Assembly: GCA_024276355.1 (NCBI GenBank)
Contig: JAJRXJ010000070.1
Location: forward strand, 1-53,542
Direction: 5' to 3'
Length of the DNA stretch: 53,542 bases
Source of the DNA: Actinomycetes bacterium
GTDB lineage: Bacteria > Actinomycetota > Acidimicrobiia > Acidimicrobiales > Aldehydirespiratoraceae
Made by a program: the position numbers and the translations under genes. This document shows positions 16,805 to 25,910 of this stretch, one piece after another. A model generated the notes under the pieces. It was not told the DNA's origin. It searched no databases and saw only the letters and a program-made list of their open reading frames with translations. Numbering within the stretch: position 1 is the first letter of the stretch; each line of letters starts with the position of its first letter.

Positions 16805-18765
16805 ACCAGGACCTCCGCCAGTTCATCACGAGCGAACCGCAGATTCGTCTCTCCACCGTCGAGATGAACACCGTCGGCTCGCCGGTACACGAGTGGCTCG
16901 CGATCGATGGCCTCGCCGGTGTGAACCAGTTCGGCGTTGCTGTTCACCGCGGCCAACTCCGACACGACTGCGTTGTAGGCATCGACGTCGGCGTCGGAGC
17001 CCCCGCGGATGGATGAGAAGAATCCGGAACTTCCCGCACCGAGATGGGGGGCCGTCGTGAGAATCAGCTTGACGCCGTAACCCGCAGCCTCGTCGATCCG
17101 CTGCTGGTACACACCGACGAGCCAGTCCATCATCTGTGGATCGGCCATGTGGAGATCGGCCAACCTGTCGAACGGATGATCGGGGTTCACGTGAGCGAAC
17201 ACGATCATCCCCCAGTCGATCACCAGGATCTCGTCGGGGATGTTGCCGTCGGCCCGGGTCACCAGGTCCGGGATGCTGGGCCGGCATGGCTTCGGGTCGC
17301 TGTCCGGGCTGATTCCCGATCGGTCTACCTGACGGCGGATGTGTCTGATCGGGGTGAGGGGATCCTGTAACGGGCTACAACCCTGAACGGTGCCGTTGAC
17401 CACCCACACCGCGCCGCTCCGCTCGCTCCATGCCCTCAGCCCGTCGAGTGCGGCGTGGGCCGTCGAGTCGCCGATCAAGAACACGGTCGGCGCTGCACCC
17501 GGTGTGAATCCCGCAGGCATGATCGGTTGATCCATCGCGATGGCCGACTGCGGGGCCGCCACACGTGTGGCAATGAAGACCCCCAGAACTGCCGTCGCTG
17601 CGGCGAGGGCACCGAGAGTCAGGATCGGTCTGGTGACCCGGGACCCGTAACCGCGTACCTGCCGGATCGGGGTTTCGACCAGCTTCATCGACAGCTCCGA
17701 GATGATGCCGGTTACCAGAATTGTCACCGCCGGATGCCAGTTGAACAAAGCTATGAGAGGCCAGTGCCAGAGGTAGATCGCGTAACTGCGTGTCCCCAAC
17801 CACCGAATCACCGGATGGGCCAGAGGGCCGGGGTGCTCGATGGCCAGGATCACCACCGAGACCGATGCCGCCGCGAGAAACATCGGCCCGCCGCGGAACA
17901 GGAGGGGATCATTCTCGGTCCAGGTCGTCGCCACCCAGACCAACGAGACCGCCCCGACGGCACCGGCGGCCATCGTGACGACGGCTACGACACGGCTGAA
18001 CCGCGGCGTGATGCCGGGCCCATGATCGAATCGCCAGACAATGGCCGCGGCTGCAGCGCCGAAGGCCACCTCCACGGCCCTTACGGGCGTCACATAGTAG
18101 GAGTCGGGACTCCCCCACCAGTGGTAGGTGCCCGCGGCAATGAGCGTGATCGACCCGAGCCAGGCCACGACACTCCCCAAGCGCGATCTCGACGCGATCA
18201 CGAACAGAACCGGCATCAGCACATAGATCTGTTCCTCTACGGCCAACGACCAGAGATGATCGAACGGTCCCGGCGAGCCGAATATCGCCCCGTATCCCCC
18301 CTGGGCGGCCGCGGCGGTCCAGTTGGCGATGTAGGCCAGACCGGCGGCTCCGTCCTGAGCCGCGGCGGGCAGGGCGTAAGGATCGAACAATGCTGTCAGC
18401 ATGGTCACCGAAACCACCGTGACCAACAGGGCCGGGACCAGGCGTCGGGCCCGTCGTCCCCAGAAACCGACGAAGCTGATTCGCCCATTCCTGTTCCGTT
18501 CATCGAGCAGCACCGTCGTGATCAGGAATCCCGACAGTGTGAAGAACATCGACACCCCGACCCACCCTCCGGGCAGAGCGCCGGGCCGAAGGTGGAAGGC
18601 CACGACCAGTACCACGGCCACACCCCGCAGTCCATCAAGCCCGGGCCACCATCGCTTGGCGGGCACCACAATCGGTTCTGGGTCGATCACGCATATGGAG
18701 GGGACCGCGGTGGGTGTCGACACGGCGCGGTCGACCTCTGCCACCTGCTCAACGCTTACTCCCAT
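16747..18765 (-). CDS. OafA/YrhL-type acyltransferase with C-terminal SGNH domain
   Basis: A 672-residue membrane O-acyltransferase. The N-terminal Acyltransferase_3 domain (about 40-390, around ten helices) has GLDGLRGVAVVLVVAFHLRP with the catalytic His, FFTLSGFLIT, and SLAVEEQIY. The C-terminal periplasmic SGNH domain has IGDSTAHA (Ser) and ADGVHLD (Asp/His). This fusion acetylates cell-surface polysaccharides or peptidoglycan (OatA/OafA-like). ATG 18765 is used; a TTG three codons upstream is possible and neither has a strong ribosome site. It lies about 50 bases downstream of the alkyl sulfatase stop, and the acceptor is unknown. Confidence 0.87.
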   Translation of the reverse strand: MGVSVEQVAEVDRAVSTPTAVPSICVIDPEPIVVPAKRWWPGLDGLRGVAVVLVVAFHLRPGALPGGWVGVSMFFTLSGFLITTVLLDERNRNGRISFVGFWGRRARRLVPALLVTVVSVTMLTALFDPYALPAAAQDGAAGLAYIANWTAAAAQGGYGAIFGSPGPFDHLWSLAVEEQIYVLMPVLFVIASRSRLGSVVAWLGSITLIAAGTYHWWGSPDSYYVTPVRAVEVAFGAAAAAIVWRFDHGPGITPRFSRVVAVVTMAAGAVGAVSLVWVATTWTENDPLLFRGGPMFLAAASVSVVILAIEHPGPLAHPVIRWLGTRSYAIYLWHWPLIALFNWHPAVTILVTGIISELSMKLVETPIRQVRGYGSRVTRPILTLGALAAATAVLGVFIATRVAAPQSAIAMDQPIMPAGFTPGAAPTVFLIGDSTAHAALDGLRAWSERSGAVWVVNGTVQGCSPLQDPLTPIRHIRRQVDRSGISPDSDPKPCRPSIPDLVTRADGNIPDEILVIDWGMIVFAHVNPDHPFDRLADLHMADPQMMDWLVGVYQQRIDEAAGYGVKLILTTAPHLGAGSSGFFSSIRGGSDADVDAYNAVVSELAAVNSNAELVHTGEAIDREPLVYRRADGVHLDGGETNLRFARDELAEVLVHQAQSRRQASAILVEFGR

Positions 18766-18813
18766 GCCGACCAATCGGCACCGTTGATCGAACCGTGAGA
18801 GGCGGTCCGTTGA

Positions 18814-20715
18814 TCAGGGTTCGACGATCCCGAAGAGCCCGCTGAACGAGTCGAGCGAACCGAGGATCGACCGGACCGCGCCCGCTTCTCCCGACACGCT
18901 CACATCTCCCGAACCGAGGAAAGCATCGACGTCGACGTCGCCGCGCAGGAGCGAGGCCAACGCCGCTTTGCGTAGTGAGATGTCGGCATCGGCCCGTTCG
19001 TCGCGTCGCCCGGGGCGATGATGGAGCGCACAGTTGTCCAGACCCAAATTGTGGGTCTCGTCGATGTCGGTGAAGTGCCAGTTGGTCGAAACCGACATTC
19101 CCCCGACATCCTCGGCCCTCAGCCGGACACCCACCAGGTCGAAGAGCATTTCCACGGTCAGCTCATCGGAGATGACGCCGGCCCCGCTGCCGAGGCCCTG
19201 GGCGCCGGTGCGTAGATCCTGGGCAGCCATCAGATAGCTGTCGCGCCACGGGCCGGATTCGCTCTGGTAGCCGAGTTGCTCGAAGGCGTCGGCCTGCAGC
19301 GCACGGGCCTCCGTGTTGGTCGGGTCGGAGAAGATCAGGTTGTTGAGCAGTTCGACCACCCACCGGTAGTCGCCCGCGTCGAAAGCTTCGCGGGCCTTGC
19401 CGAGAACTGCTTCGGCGCCGCCAATGCATTCCACGTAGCGGGCGCCGCTCTCGGCCGGTGTGTGGAGGTCGAGGTTGGTCGGGTTTCCGTCGTACCAGCC
19501 CAGGTAGTACTGGTAGATGGCCTTGGAGTTGTGGCTCACCGTGCCGTAGTAGCCGCGGGTGTGGCCCTGAGCGGTGAAACACTCCGGGATCTCGAGCGAC
19601 TCGGCGATCTCGCGCTGCGTCAGTCCGTGGTTGGCCAACCGCATGGTCTGGTCGTGAAGCCACCGATAGAGGTCGCGCTGCTGCTCGAGGTAGAGGCGCA
19701 CGTCGTCGTTGCCGAACCTCGGCCAGTTGTGGGTCGAGAATATGGTGTCGGTGTTGCCGACGAACAGGTCGATGGCCTCTTGGATGTACTTGCTCCAACC
19801 GAGAGTGTCGCGGGCCTTGGCCCCTCTGAACGGCAGGGCGTTGTGGAGGGTGTGGGTGCAGTTCTCGGCGATGCAAAGAGCCCGATGGTCGGGGAACATG
19901 AAGTTCATCTCGGCCGGGGCCTCGGTGCCCGGAGTGCTCTGGAACACCACCCTGATGCCGTCGACCACCAGTTCGGTGCCGGTGGTCGATATCTCCTCGG
20001 TCGGGCCGATGAGATTACCCCTGGCCCGCGGGATCGTCTTGCCGAGACCGCAGTCGACATGGCCGGTCTCACCCGGAGGCAGCAACATGCCGAACTGGTA
20101 GAGAGCCCGTCGCCCCATGACCGGTCCGGCCACCAGGTTCTCGCTGACGGCCTCACGGAGAAATCCCTCGGGTGCGATGATCCTCACATCTCCGGCCGCG
20201 ACCGCCTCACGAGTGGTCACCCCCAGGATTCCGCCGTAATGATCGGCATGGCTGTGGGTGTAGATGACCGCTCTGACCGGGCGTTCCCCAAGCTCGGAGT
20301 TGGCCAGCTCGAGACATGCGGCCGCAGATGATGTGGTCGTGAGCGGATCGATCACCAGCCAGCCGGTCTCACCGGCGAGAAAGGTGATGTTGGAAATGTC
20401 GTAGCCCCGGCACTGCCAGATGCCATCGGCCACCTCGAACAGGCCATGGATGGCGTTGAGCTTGCCATGACGCCACAGGCTGGGATGGACCGACGGAGGT
20501 GCCGGGTCGTCGCCGCGGAGAAAGTCGTATTCGGACACATCCCACGCGGATCCGAACGGGCCGTCGAACACCCCGGTGGGGTGCTGGGCGATCAGACCCC
20601 GGGTGGCCCTGGCCAGATCCCCCTGATCGTCGAGATCCAAAACGGCACCCGCCGCCTCGTTGAGACGACGGGTGTGGGGGGAGGCAGGCTTTGGTTCGAG
20701 CGAGACTTCAGACAT
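18814..20715 (-). CDS. Alkyl sulfatase (SdsA1/BDS1 family metallo-beta-lactamase)
   Basis: A 633-residue zinc hydrolase that cleaves alkyl sulfate esters such as SDS. The metallo-beta-lactamase core has YTHSHADHYGG (Zn ligands, about 152-162), CIAENCTHTLHN and FSTHNWPRFG. It is followed by the alkylsulfatase dimerisation domain (YYGTVSHNSKAIYQYYLGWYD is cut here to its ends: YYGTVS...YLGWYD) and a C-terminal SCP2-like lipid-binding domain. No signal peptide is evident, so it appears cytoplasmic, unlike secreted Pseudomonas SdsA1. ATG 20715. Likely role: use of sulfated lipids or surfactants as carbon or sulfur source. Confidence 0.9.
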   Translation of the reverse strand: MSEVSLEPKPASPHTRRLNEAAGAVLDLDDQGDLARATRGLIAQHPTGVFDGPFGSAWDVSEYDFLRGDDPAPPSVHPSLWRHGKLNAIHGLFEVADGIWQCRGYDISNITFLAGETGWLVIDPLTTTSSAAACLELANSELGERPVRAVIYTHSHADHYGGILGVTTREAVAAGDVRIIAPEGFLREAVSENLVAGPVMGRRALYQFGMLLPPGETGHVDCGLGKTIPRARGNLIGPTEEISTTGTELVVDGIRVVFQSTPGTEAPAEMNFMFPDHRALCIAENCTHTLHNALPFRGAKARDTLGWSKYIQEAIDLFVGNTDTIFSTHNWPRFGNDDVRLYLEQQRDLYRWLHDQTMRLANHGLTQREIAESLEIPECFTAQGHTRGYYGTVSHNSKAIYQYYLGWYDGNPTNLDLHTPAESGARYVECIGGAEAVLGKAREAFDAGDYRWVVELLNNLIFSDPTNTEARALQADAFEQLGYQSESGPWRDSYLMAAQDLRTGAQGLGSGAGVISDELTVEMLFDLVGVRLRAEDVGGMSVSTNWHFTDIDETHNLGLDNCALHHRPGRRDERADADISLRKAALASLLRGDVDVDAFLGSGDVSVSGEAGAVRSILGSLDSFSGLFGIVEP

Positions 20716-20736
20716 GCCTCGCAGTATGGTTCCTGG

Positions 20737-23639
20737 CTAGCTGCAGCCGCTAGTCGTGCCGCAACTGCTGCACACGAAACACGCACCGGAACGCTGCATC
20801 GGCACCCCGCAGGTCATGCAGAACGGGGCGTTGACCAACGATGGATTGTGTGGTGGGGTCGGCGTCGGTGAGGCGCTGGGCTCGGACCGGCTCACCGCTG
20901 TTGTGGGACGGTCGTCGGCAGCCGGTTCGGCCGGGGCGGTGTCGGCGCCGAACTCGAGTTGGGCCACCAGCTCGGATGGTGATGGCACCGACGGAGGGTC
21001 GGGGGGATGTCGCCTCCCTGCACGGTTGGGGTGACCTGTTCGACGACACCCGGCAGAGTGGGCTGGGTGCGCTCATCCGTGGTGAGGATTCCCATGGAGG
21101 CCCTGGTGTCGGGGTCGAGGTACATCACTGCCAGCCGCCGGAAGAGGTAGTCCATGAGCGAGTTGGCGATGCGGATCTCGGGATCGTCGGTCATGCCTGC
21201 CGGCTCGAATCGCATGCCCACGAATGCTTCGACGAACGCTTCGAGCGGAACACCGTATTGGAGTCCGTGGCTCAGAGAGATCGCGAACGCATCCATGATG
21301 CCTGCAAGGGTCGAGCCCTGCTTCGACACTCTCACGAAGATCTCTCCGGGACGGCCGTCGGCGTATTCACCGACCGTGACGAAGCCCTTGCAGTCGGCCA
21401 CCCGGAATTCGAAGGTGCGGGAGGCACGGGATCGTTCGAGACGCTGCCTCACGGGTTCGTGGACGATCTTTTCGACCACCCGCTCGACCACCTTCGTGGC
21501 TGCCGCGGTCGTCTCACCACCATCAGCGGATTCTTCGGACCCGTCGCCGGTGGAGAGCGGCTGGGCGACCTTGCAGTTGTCGCGGTAGAGAGCCACTGCC
21601 TTGAGCCCGAGGCGCCACGACTCGATGAGCAGAAGCTCAATCTCTTCGATGGTGGCCTCCTCGGGGAGGTTGACGGTCTTGGAGATGGCCCCCGACAGGA
21701 AGGGCTGGGCCGCGGCCATCATGCGGATGTGGCCGAGGTAGTGGATCGGGTCCTGCCCCAGGGAGCAGGAGAAGACCGGCAGGTGTTCGGCCTTCAGACC
21801 GGGGGCTCCCACCGCGGTGTGGTGTTCGCTGATGTGGTCGAGAATCGCTTCGGCTTCCCGGTCTGAGTATCCGAGGTGACGAAGGGCCCGGGGAATGGTC
21901 TGGTTGACGATGCTCATGGTGCCGCCCCCCACGAGCCTCTTGAACTTGACCAAACCGAGGTCGGGTTCGATACCGGTGGTGTCGCAGTCCATCAGCAGGC
22001 CGATGGTGCCGGTGGGGGCCAGCACCGAAGCTTGGGAGTTGCGCACTCCGTCGGTCTCGGCACGTTCGCAGGTCTCGTCCCAGGCACGCTGCGCGGCCTC
22101 GAGGATGCGGGTGGGAGCCAAATCTTCGTCGATCGCGGCGGCAGCGCTGCGGTGCTGGTCGAGCACCTTGAGCATCGGTTCGCGATTCTCGTGGAATCCG
22201 GCGAACGGGCCCATGCGCGCTGCGATCTTGGTGGAGGTGAGATAGGCCTGACCGGTCATCAACGCGGTGACGCCGGCAGCGACGGCGCGACCACCGTCGG
22301 AGTCGTAGGGCAACCCGAGCGCCATGAGCATCGCGCCGAGGTTGGCGTAGCCGATGCCGAGCTGACGAAACGCCCGGCTGGTGGCACCGATCGATTCCGT
22401 GGGGTAGTCGGCATTGCCCACGAGAATCTCCTGGGCGGTGAAGATCACGTTGACGGCGTGGGAGAAGCCGTCGACGTCAAACCCGTCGATGCCATCGGTG
22501 TCCGGGCCGTCGAGGAACGACAGCAGATTGAGGCTGGCCAGGTTGCACGCCGAGTTGTCGAGGTGCATGTATTCGCTGCACGGGTTGGATCCGTTGATTC
22601 GGCCGGTGTTGGCTGCGGTGTTCCACCGGTTGATGGTGGTGTCGAACTGGATACCCGGGTCGGCACACTGCCACGAAGCATCGGCAATCTGACGGAACAG
22701 CTCCCGGGCCTTGATGGTGCGCTGGGGCCGGCCGTCGCCGCGGGCCACCAGCGACCAGTCGGCATCGTCGACCACGGCCTGCATGAACTCGTCGGTGACC
22801 CTCACCGAGTTGTTGGCGTTTTGATACTGGATCGAGTGGATGTCGACGCCGTCGAGCGACATGTCGAAGCCGGCGGCCTCGAGGGCCCGGGCCTTGCGCT
22901 CCTCACGGGCCTTGCACCAGACGAACTCTTCGATGTCGGGATGATCGACGTCGAGAATCACCATCTTGGCGGCACGACGGGTCTTGCCCCCCGACTTGAT
23001 GGTGCCGGCCGAGGCATCGGCACCTCGCATGAAGCTGACCGGGCCGCTGGCGGTGCCTCCGCCGTTGAGCAGCTCGGTCGAGGCCCTGATGCGGCTCAGG
23101 TTGACGCCGGCGCCGCTGCCACCCTTGAAGATCCGGCCCTCTTCGGCATACCAGTTTAGGATCGAGTCCATGGAGTCGTCGACCGACAGGATGAAACACG
23201 CCGAGGCCTGTTGGGGCACGCCCTCGACCCCGATGTTGAACCACACCGGCGAGTTGAAGGCCGCCCGCTGGTGGACCAGCAGATAGGTGAGCTCGGCCGC
23301 GAAGGTGGCCGATTCGGCGGCATCGACGAAATAACCGTCGCGGTCGCCCCACTCCACGATGCGATTGACAACCCGGTCGATCACCTGTCGCAGGGAGGTC
23401 TCGCGCTCGGGGGTGCCGAGGGGCCCGCGGAAGTACTTCTGGGCCAGGATGTTGGTGGCGTTTTGCGACCAGCTCTTGGGGACCTCCACGCTGAGCTGTT
23501 CGAAAGCAACCTCACCGGTTCGGTAGTCGGTGAGACGCGAATCGCGTGTCTCCCATTCGACCTCGTCGTATGGGTGAACCCCCTCACGGGTGAAACGGCG
23601 AGTGATGCCAATACCTGTGTTTTGGGCCGCGATCGCCAT
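20737..23639 (-). CDS. nrdJ: Adenosylcobalamin-dependent (class II) ribonucleotide reductase, with apparent frameshift
   Basis: Reduces ribonucleotides to deoxyribonucleotides using B12. Visible are FNSPVWFNIGVEG, QASACFILSVDDSM, the loop NPCSEYMHLDNSACNLASLN, SVLAPTGTIGLLMDCDTTG, and VALYRDNCKVAQPL. The continuous frame departs from family character after TPTVQGGDIPP and would stop at 20892. The conserved Cys-rich tail (FCMTCGVPM...CFVCSSCGTTSGCS, stop 20737) is in another frame. The frames join at the C6 run (plus-strand G6, 21001-21006); one extra C, or a -1 slip, restores an unbroken protein of about 965 residues. ATG 23639 has AAGGAGAG upstream. Sequencing error, true frameshift and slippage are all possible. 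Confidence 0.9.
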
Positions 23640-23985
23640 GGATCGGCTCTCCTTATCTGATATTCGAACTTGTCGTGCGGGCAGGCCGACCCGGGTCAGA
23701 GGGCAGCACCACCGGTGCAGCTTCCCCACACACCGATTGTGCGGGGCCCCCAAGGCATAAGAGTCGACTCACGAGATTGACGATTCGCCACCACCATCCA
23801 GGTGACCTGTCCGACACGACGTTGTGAACCATACGACGATGTGCATGTGGACCAAAAGAGGATGTGGTGTGGATTCTGAGTGGATATTTCGCAGAGTATC
23901 CACAGTCGCGCCCCCGCGCGGTGGATGGTGGGTTGTGGATTTCGCCACACGATCCGGACCCCTCATCGACGGCTATGGTCGACCA
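23640..23985. promoter_or_regulatory. Divergent nrdJ / reductase intergenic region with GTGGAT cluster
   Basis: This 346-base gene-free region has four GTGGAT copies (23869, 23880, 23921, 23935) and one inverted copy (23898-23903). The second and the inverted copy form GTGGATA-N10-TATCCAC. GTATCCACA at 23896-23904 is one base from the DnaA box TTATCCACA. Nearer nrdJ, CCCCACACA/TGTGCGGGG (23724-23746) can form a hairpin with one mismatch. At the right end TATGGT (23974-23979) lies six bases before the reductase ATG. No clear NrdR box or B12 riboswitch was found. Confidence 0.5.
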
Positions 23986-24735
23986 ATGCGCCAGCTTCTG
24001 CCCGCCCCTCGCGACGCTGTTGATCCGCTCGATCTCTACCCCCGCGCGGAGCGGCACGAACCACCCGGTCGGCCCTGGGTGATGATCAACATGATCGCCG
24101 GAATCGACGGTGGAACCGCCATCGACGGACTGTCGGGCGGGCTCGGTGGACCGGGCGACAAGGCGGTGTTCGGGGCTGTGAGGGCATCGTGTGACTGGAT
24201 ACTGGTGGCCTCGGGCACGGCACGTGCCGAGCGGTACCGTCTTCCCCAGCCCGGCGATGCCGCCCGGAGGGCACGGATCTCGGCCGGACGCTCGCCCTCG
24301 CCGGGCCTGGCGGTGGTGTCGGGTTCGCTTGATTTCGAACCCGACCTGCCCATGCTCGCCGAACCCCCCGACGATGTCTCCCGGGCGTTGGTGATCACCG
24401 GAGATTCGGCACCCGACGACCGTGTGGAAAACCTCAGGCGGGTGGCCGAGGTGGTGGTGTTGCCCGGACCCCGACCCACTCCCGCCGGGGCCCTGGCCCA
24501 GCTTCGACAGCGCGGTGCCGGCGTGGTGCTGGTCGAGGGCGGACCGAGCTTCAACGCCCAGTTCGCAGCAACCGGGTTGATCGACGAGCTGTGTGTGTCG
24601 ATCGCCCCGAAGGTGACCGCCGGGGCCTCGAAACGCATGGTGGCCGGGGACCAGCCGATCGATCCGCTCGACTTCGATCTCGACTGGCTTCTCGAACACG
24701 AGTCGATGCTCTTCGCCCGCTACCTGCGGCGCTGA
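23986..24735 (+). CDS. RibD C-terminal / dihydrofolate-reductase-fold pyrimidine reductase
   Basis: A 249-residue protein with the RibD_C (DHFR-like) fold: MINMIAGIDGGTAIDG near residues 34-49, LVASGTARAERYR, and LVEGGPSFNAQFAATGLIDEL near the C-terminus. Stand-alone members act in riboflavin or pterin-like reductions, but the substrate of this actinobacterial subgroup is uncertain. Translation is placed at ATG 23986, six bases after a TATGGT hexamer and without a ribosome site; the frame stays open upstream but that part has no domain character. Its TGA abuts the stop of the convergent LysM gene, giving a shared TGATCA. Confidence 0.8.
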   Translation: MRQLLPAPRDAVDPLDLYPRAERHEPPGRPWVMINMIAGIDGGTAIDGLSGGLGGPGDKAVFGAVRASCDWILVASGTARAERYRLPQPGDAARRARISAGRSPSPGLAVVSGSLDFEPDLPMLAEPPDDVSRALVITGDSAPDDRVENLRRVAEVVVLPGPRPTPAGALAQLRQRGAGVVLVEGGPSFNAQFAATGLIDELCVSIAPKVTAGASKRMVAGDQPIDPLDFDLDWLLEHESMLFARYLRR

Positions 24736-25110
24736 TCAGCCGACCAGGGAGTCGGGGATCACGATGACCTGCCCGGGCTGAAGAACACCCTTGCCGGCCA
24801 GAGCGGTGAGTTCGTGGACCAACGGGCGGGGGTCGGAATCGGGATCGAGTCTCTCGGCGATACCCCAGAGGGTGTCGCCGGGCATCACGGTGATGGTGAT
24901 CGAATTCGAGGCGTCGAGCTCGGCCCCGCGACTGGCCGCGGCCTGGTTGCCGATCGAGGCGACGCCGACAAGGAGACCGACCGCCGCCGCGAAAGCGACG
25001 GCCAGAACGGCCAGGCGCCGGGCCCGGTAGACCTCAGGGGCCAGCCGGGGGCGGGCCGGAAGGCCGGTGTGGATGGTGTCTGCCTGGGGAACAACGAGCA
25101 ATGCGGTCAT
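24736..25110 (-). CDS. LysM-domain membrane protein, likely SOS-induced division inhibitor (ChiZ/DivS/YneA-like)
   Basis: A 124-residue protein: a ~30-residue cytoplasmic part, one membrane helix (LAVLAVAFAAAVGLLVGVA, about 34-52) and a C-terminal LysM domain (ITVMPGDTLWGIAERL ... GQVIVIP) that would sit in the cell wall. Divergence from lexA matches mycobacterial Rv2719c (ChiZ) and corynebacterial DivS, which halt division during the SOS response. Three SOS boxes lie in its upstream region and one sits between candidate -35 and -10 elements, supporting LexA control. ATG 25110 precedes the conserved part; the open frame upstream overlaps the operators. Confidence 0.82.
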   Translation of the reverse strand: MTALLVVPQADTIHTGLPARPRLAPEVYRARRLAVLAVAFAAAVGLLVGVASIGNQAAASRGAELDASNSITITVMPGDTLWGIAERLDPDSDPRPLVHELTALAGKGVLQPGQVIVIPDSLVG

Positions 25111-25169
25111 GGTTCGATTCTGATCTGGGGGTGTGACACTCGGAGAAATATCGGCCGGGTACTTGACTC

Positions 25170-25183
25170 CGAACGAATGTTTG
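25170..25183. promoter_or_regulatory. SOS box 1 (LexA operator)
   Basis: CGAACGAATGTTTG fits the actinobacterial consensus CGAAC-N4-GTTYG. It is in the lexA/LysM divergent region, nearest the LysM gene. Confidence 0.75.
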
Positions 25184-25199
25184 ACGAACATGTGTGCGT

Positions 25200-25213
25200 C
25201 GAACAATCGTTCG
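25200..25213. promoter_or_regulatory. SOS box 2 (LexA operator)
   Basis: CGAACAATCGTTCG has perfect CGAAC and GTTCG half-sites. It lies about 70 bases upstream of the lexA ATG. Confidence 0.85.
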
Positions 25214-25227
25214 TCAGCAATTCAATA

Positions 25228-25241
25228 CGAACACTCGTTCG
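25228..25241. promoter_or_regulatory. SOS box 3 (LexA operator), same 14-mer as at recA
   Basis: CGAACACTCGTTCG is identical to the box upstream of recA (36295-36308). On the minus strand it lies between TTGACA (25248-25243) and TATTGAAT, so LexA bound here would block a promoter for the LysM gene. Confidence 0.87.
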
Positions 25242-25280
25242 CTGTCAAGCCCCAACCGGCGGCCGCCACGGAGGCCCAAG

Positions 25281-25910
25281 ATGTCCGACACTCTCACCAC
25301 TCGCCAGCGTCAGATCCTTGATGTGATCGTCGACCACCAGAGCACCCACGGCTATCCCCCGTCTGTTCGCGAGATCGGATCGGCGGTCGGCCTGAAGTCT
25401 CCGGCCACCGTCAAATCCCACCTCGACAACCTCCGCGACGCCGGCTATCTGATCCGCGACCCGTCCAAGCCCCGAGCCATTCAGGTGCGCTACGACGCAT
25501 CCAGCGGCGAGAGCGTCGACCGCGGCCCGGTCCGCCACGTGCCGCTGGTCGGCGACGTGGCCGCCGGAACCGACGTGCTGGCATCCGAAAATGTCGAAGA
25601 GCTGGTGCCGATGCCCGCCGACCTCACCGGTGGAGGCGAGCTGTTCATGCTGCGGGTCCGGGGGGAGTCCATGATCGACATGGGGATCTTCGACGGCGAT
25701 TTCGTGGTCTGCCACAGCCAGGACACCGCCGACGACGGCGATGTCGTCATCGCCGGCATCCCCGGCGACGAGGCCACCATCAAGACCTTCCGTCGCCGCA
25801 ACGGTTCCATTGTCCTGGTGCCGTCCAACGAGAATCTGGCCGACATGGTGTTCGAGCCCGACGAGGTCAAGATCTACGGCCGGGTGGTCACCGTCATGCG
25901 CAAACTCTGA
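25281..25910 (+). CDS. lexA: LexA, SOS-response repressor
   Basis: A 209-residue repressor. The N-terminal winged helix (RQRQILDVIVDHQ ... SVREIGSAVGLKSPATV, about 9-45) binds SOS boxes. The C-terminal self-cleavage domain has the scissile bond Ala95-Gly96 (VAAGTDV), catalytic Ser130 (RGESMID) and Lys168 (ATIKTF). On DNA damage RecA filaments trigger self-cleavage. ATG 25281 has GGAGG seven bases upstream; the open frame continues upstream through the operators and is not used. Boxes 2 and 3 give autoregulation. Its end overlaps the convergent dapE by 17 bases. Confidence 0.96.
   Translation: MSDTLTTRQRQILDVIVDHQSTHGYPPSVREIGSAVGLKSPATVKSHLDNLRDAGYLIRDPSKPRAIQVRYDASSGESVDRGPVRHVPLVGDVAAGTDVLASENVEELVPMPADLTGGGELFMLRVRGESMIDMGIFDGDFVVCHSQDTADDGDVVIAGIPGDEATIKTFRRRNGSIVLVPSNENLADMVFEPDEVKIYGRVVTVMRKL

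Noticed and set aside
17455-18798. 447-residue plus-strand open frame
   Set aside because: Antisense to the acyltransferase, with Arg/Gly/His-rich shadow composition.
23640-23830. Cobalamin riboswitch upstream of B12-dependent nrdJ
   Set aside because: No B12-box sequence or the required multi-helix core was found; only a small hairpin is visible.
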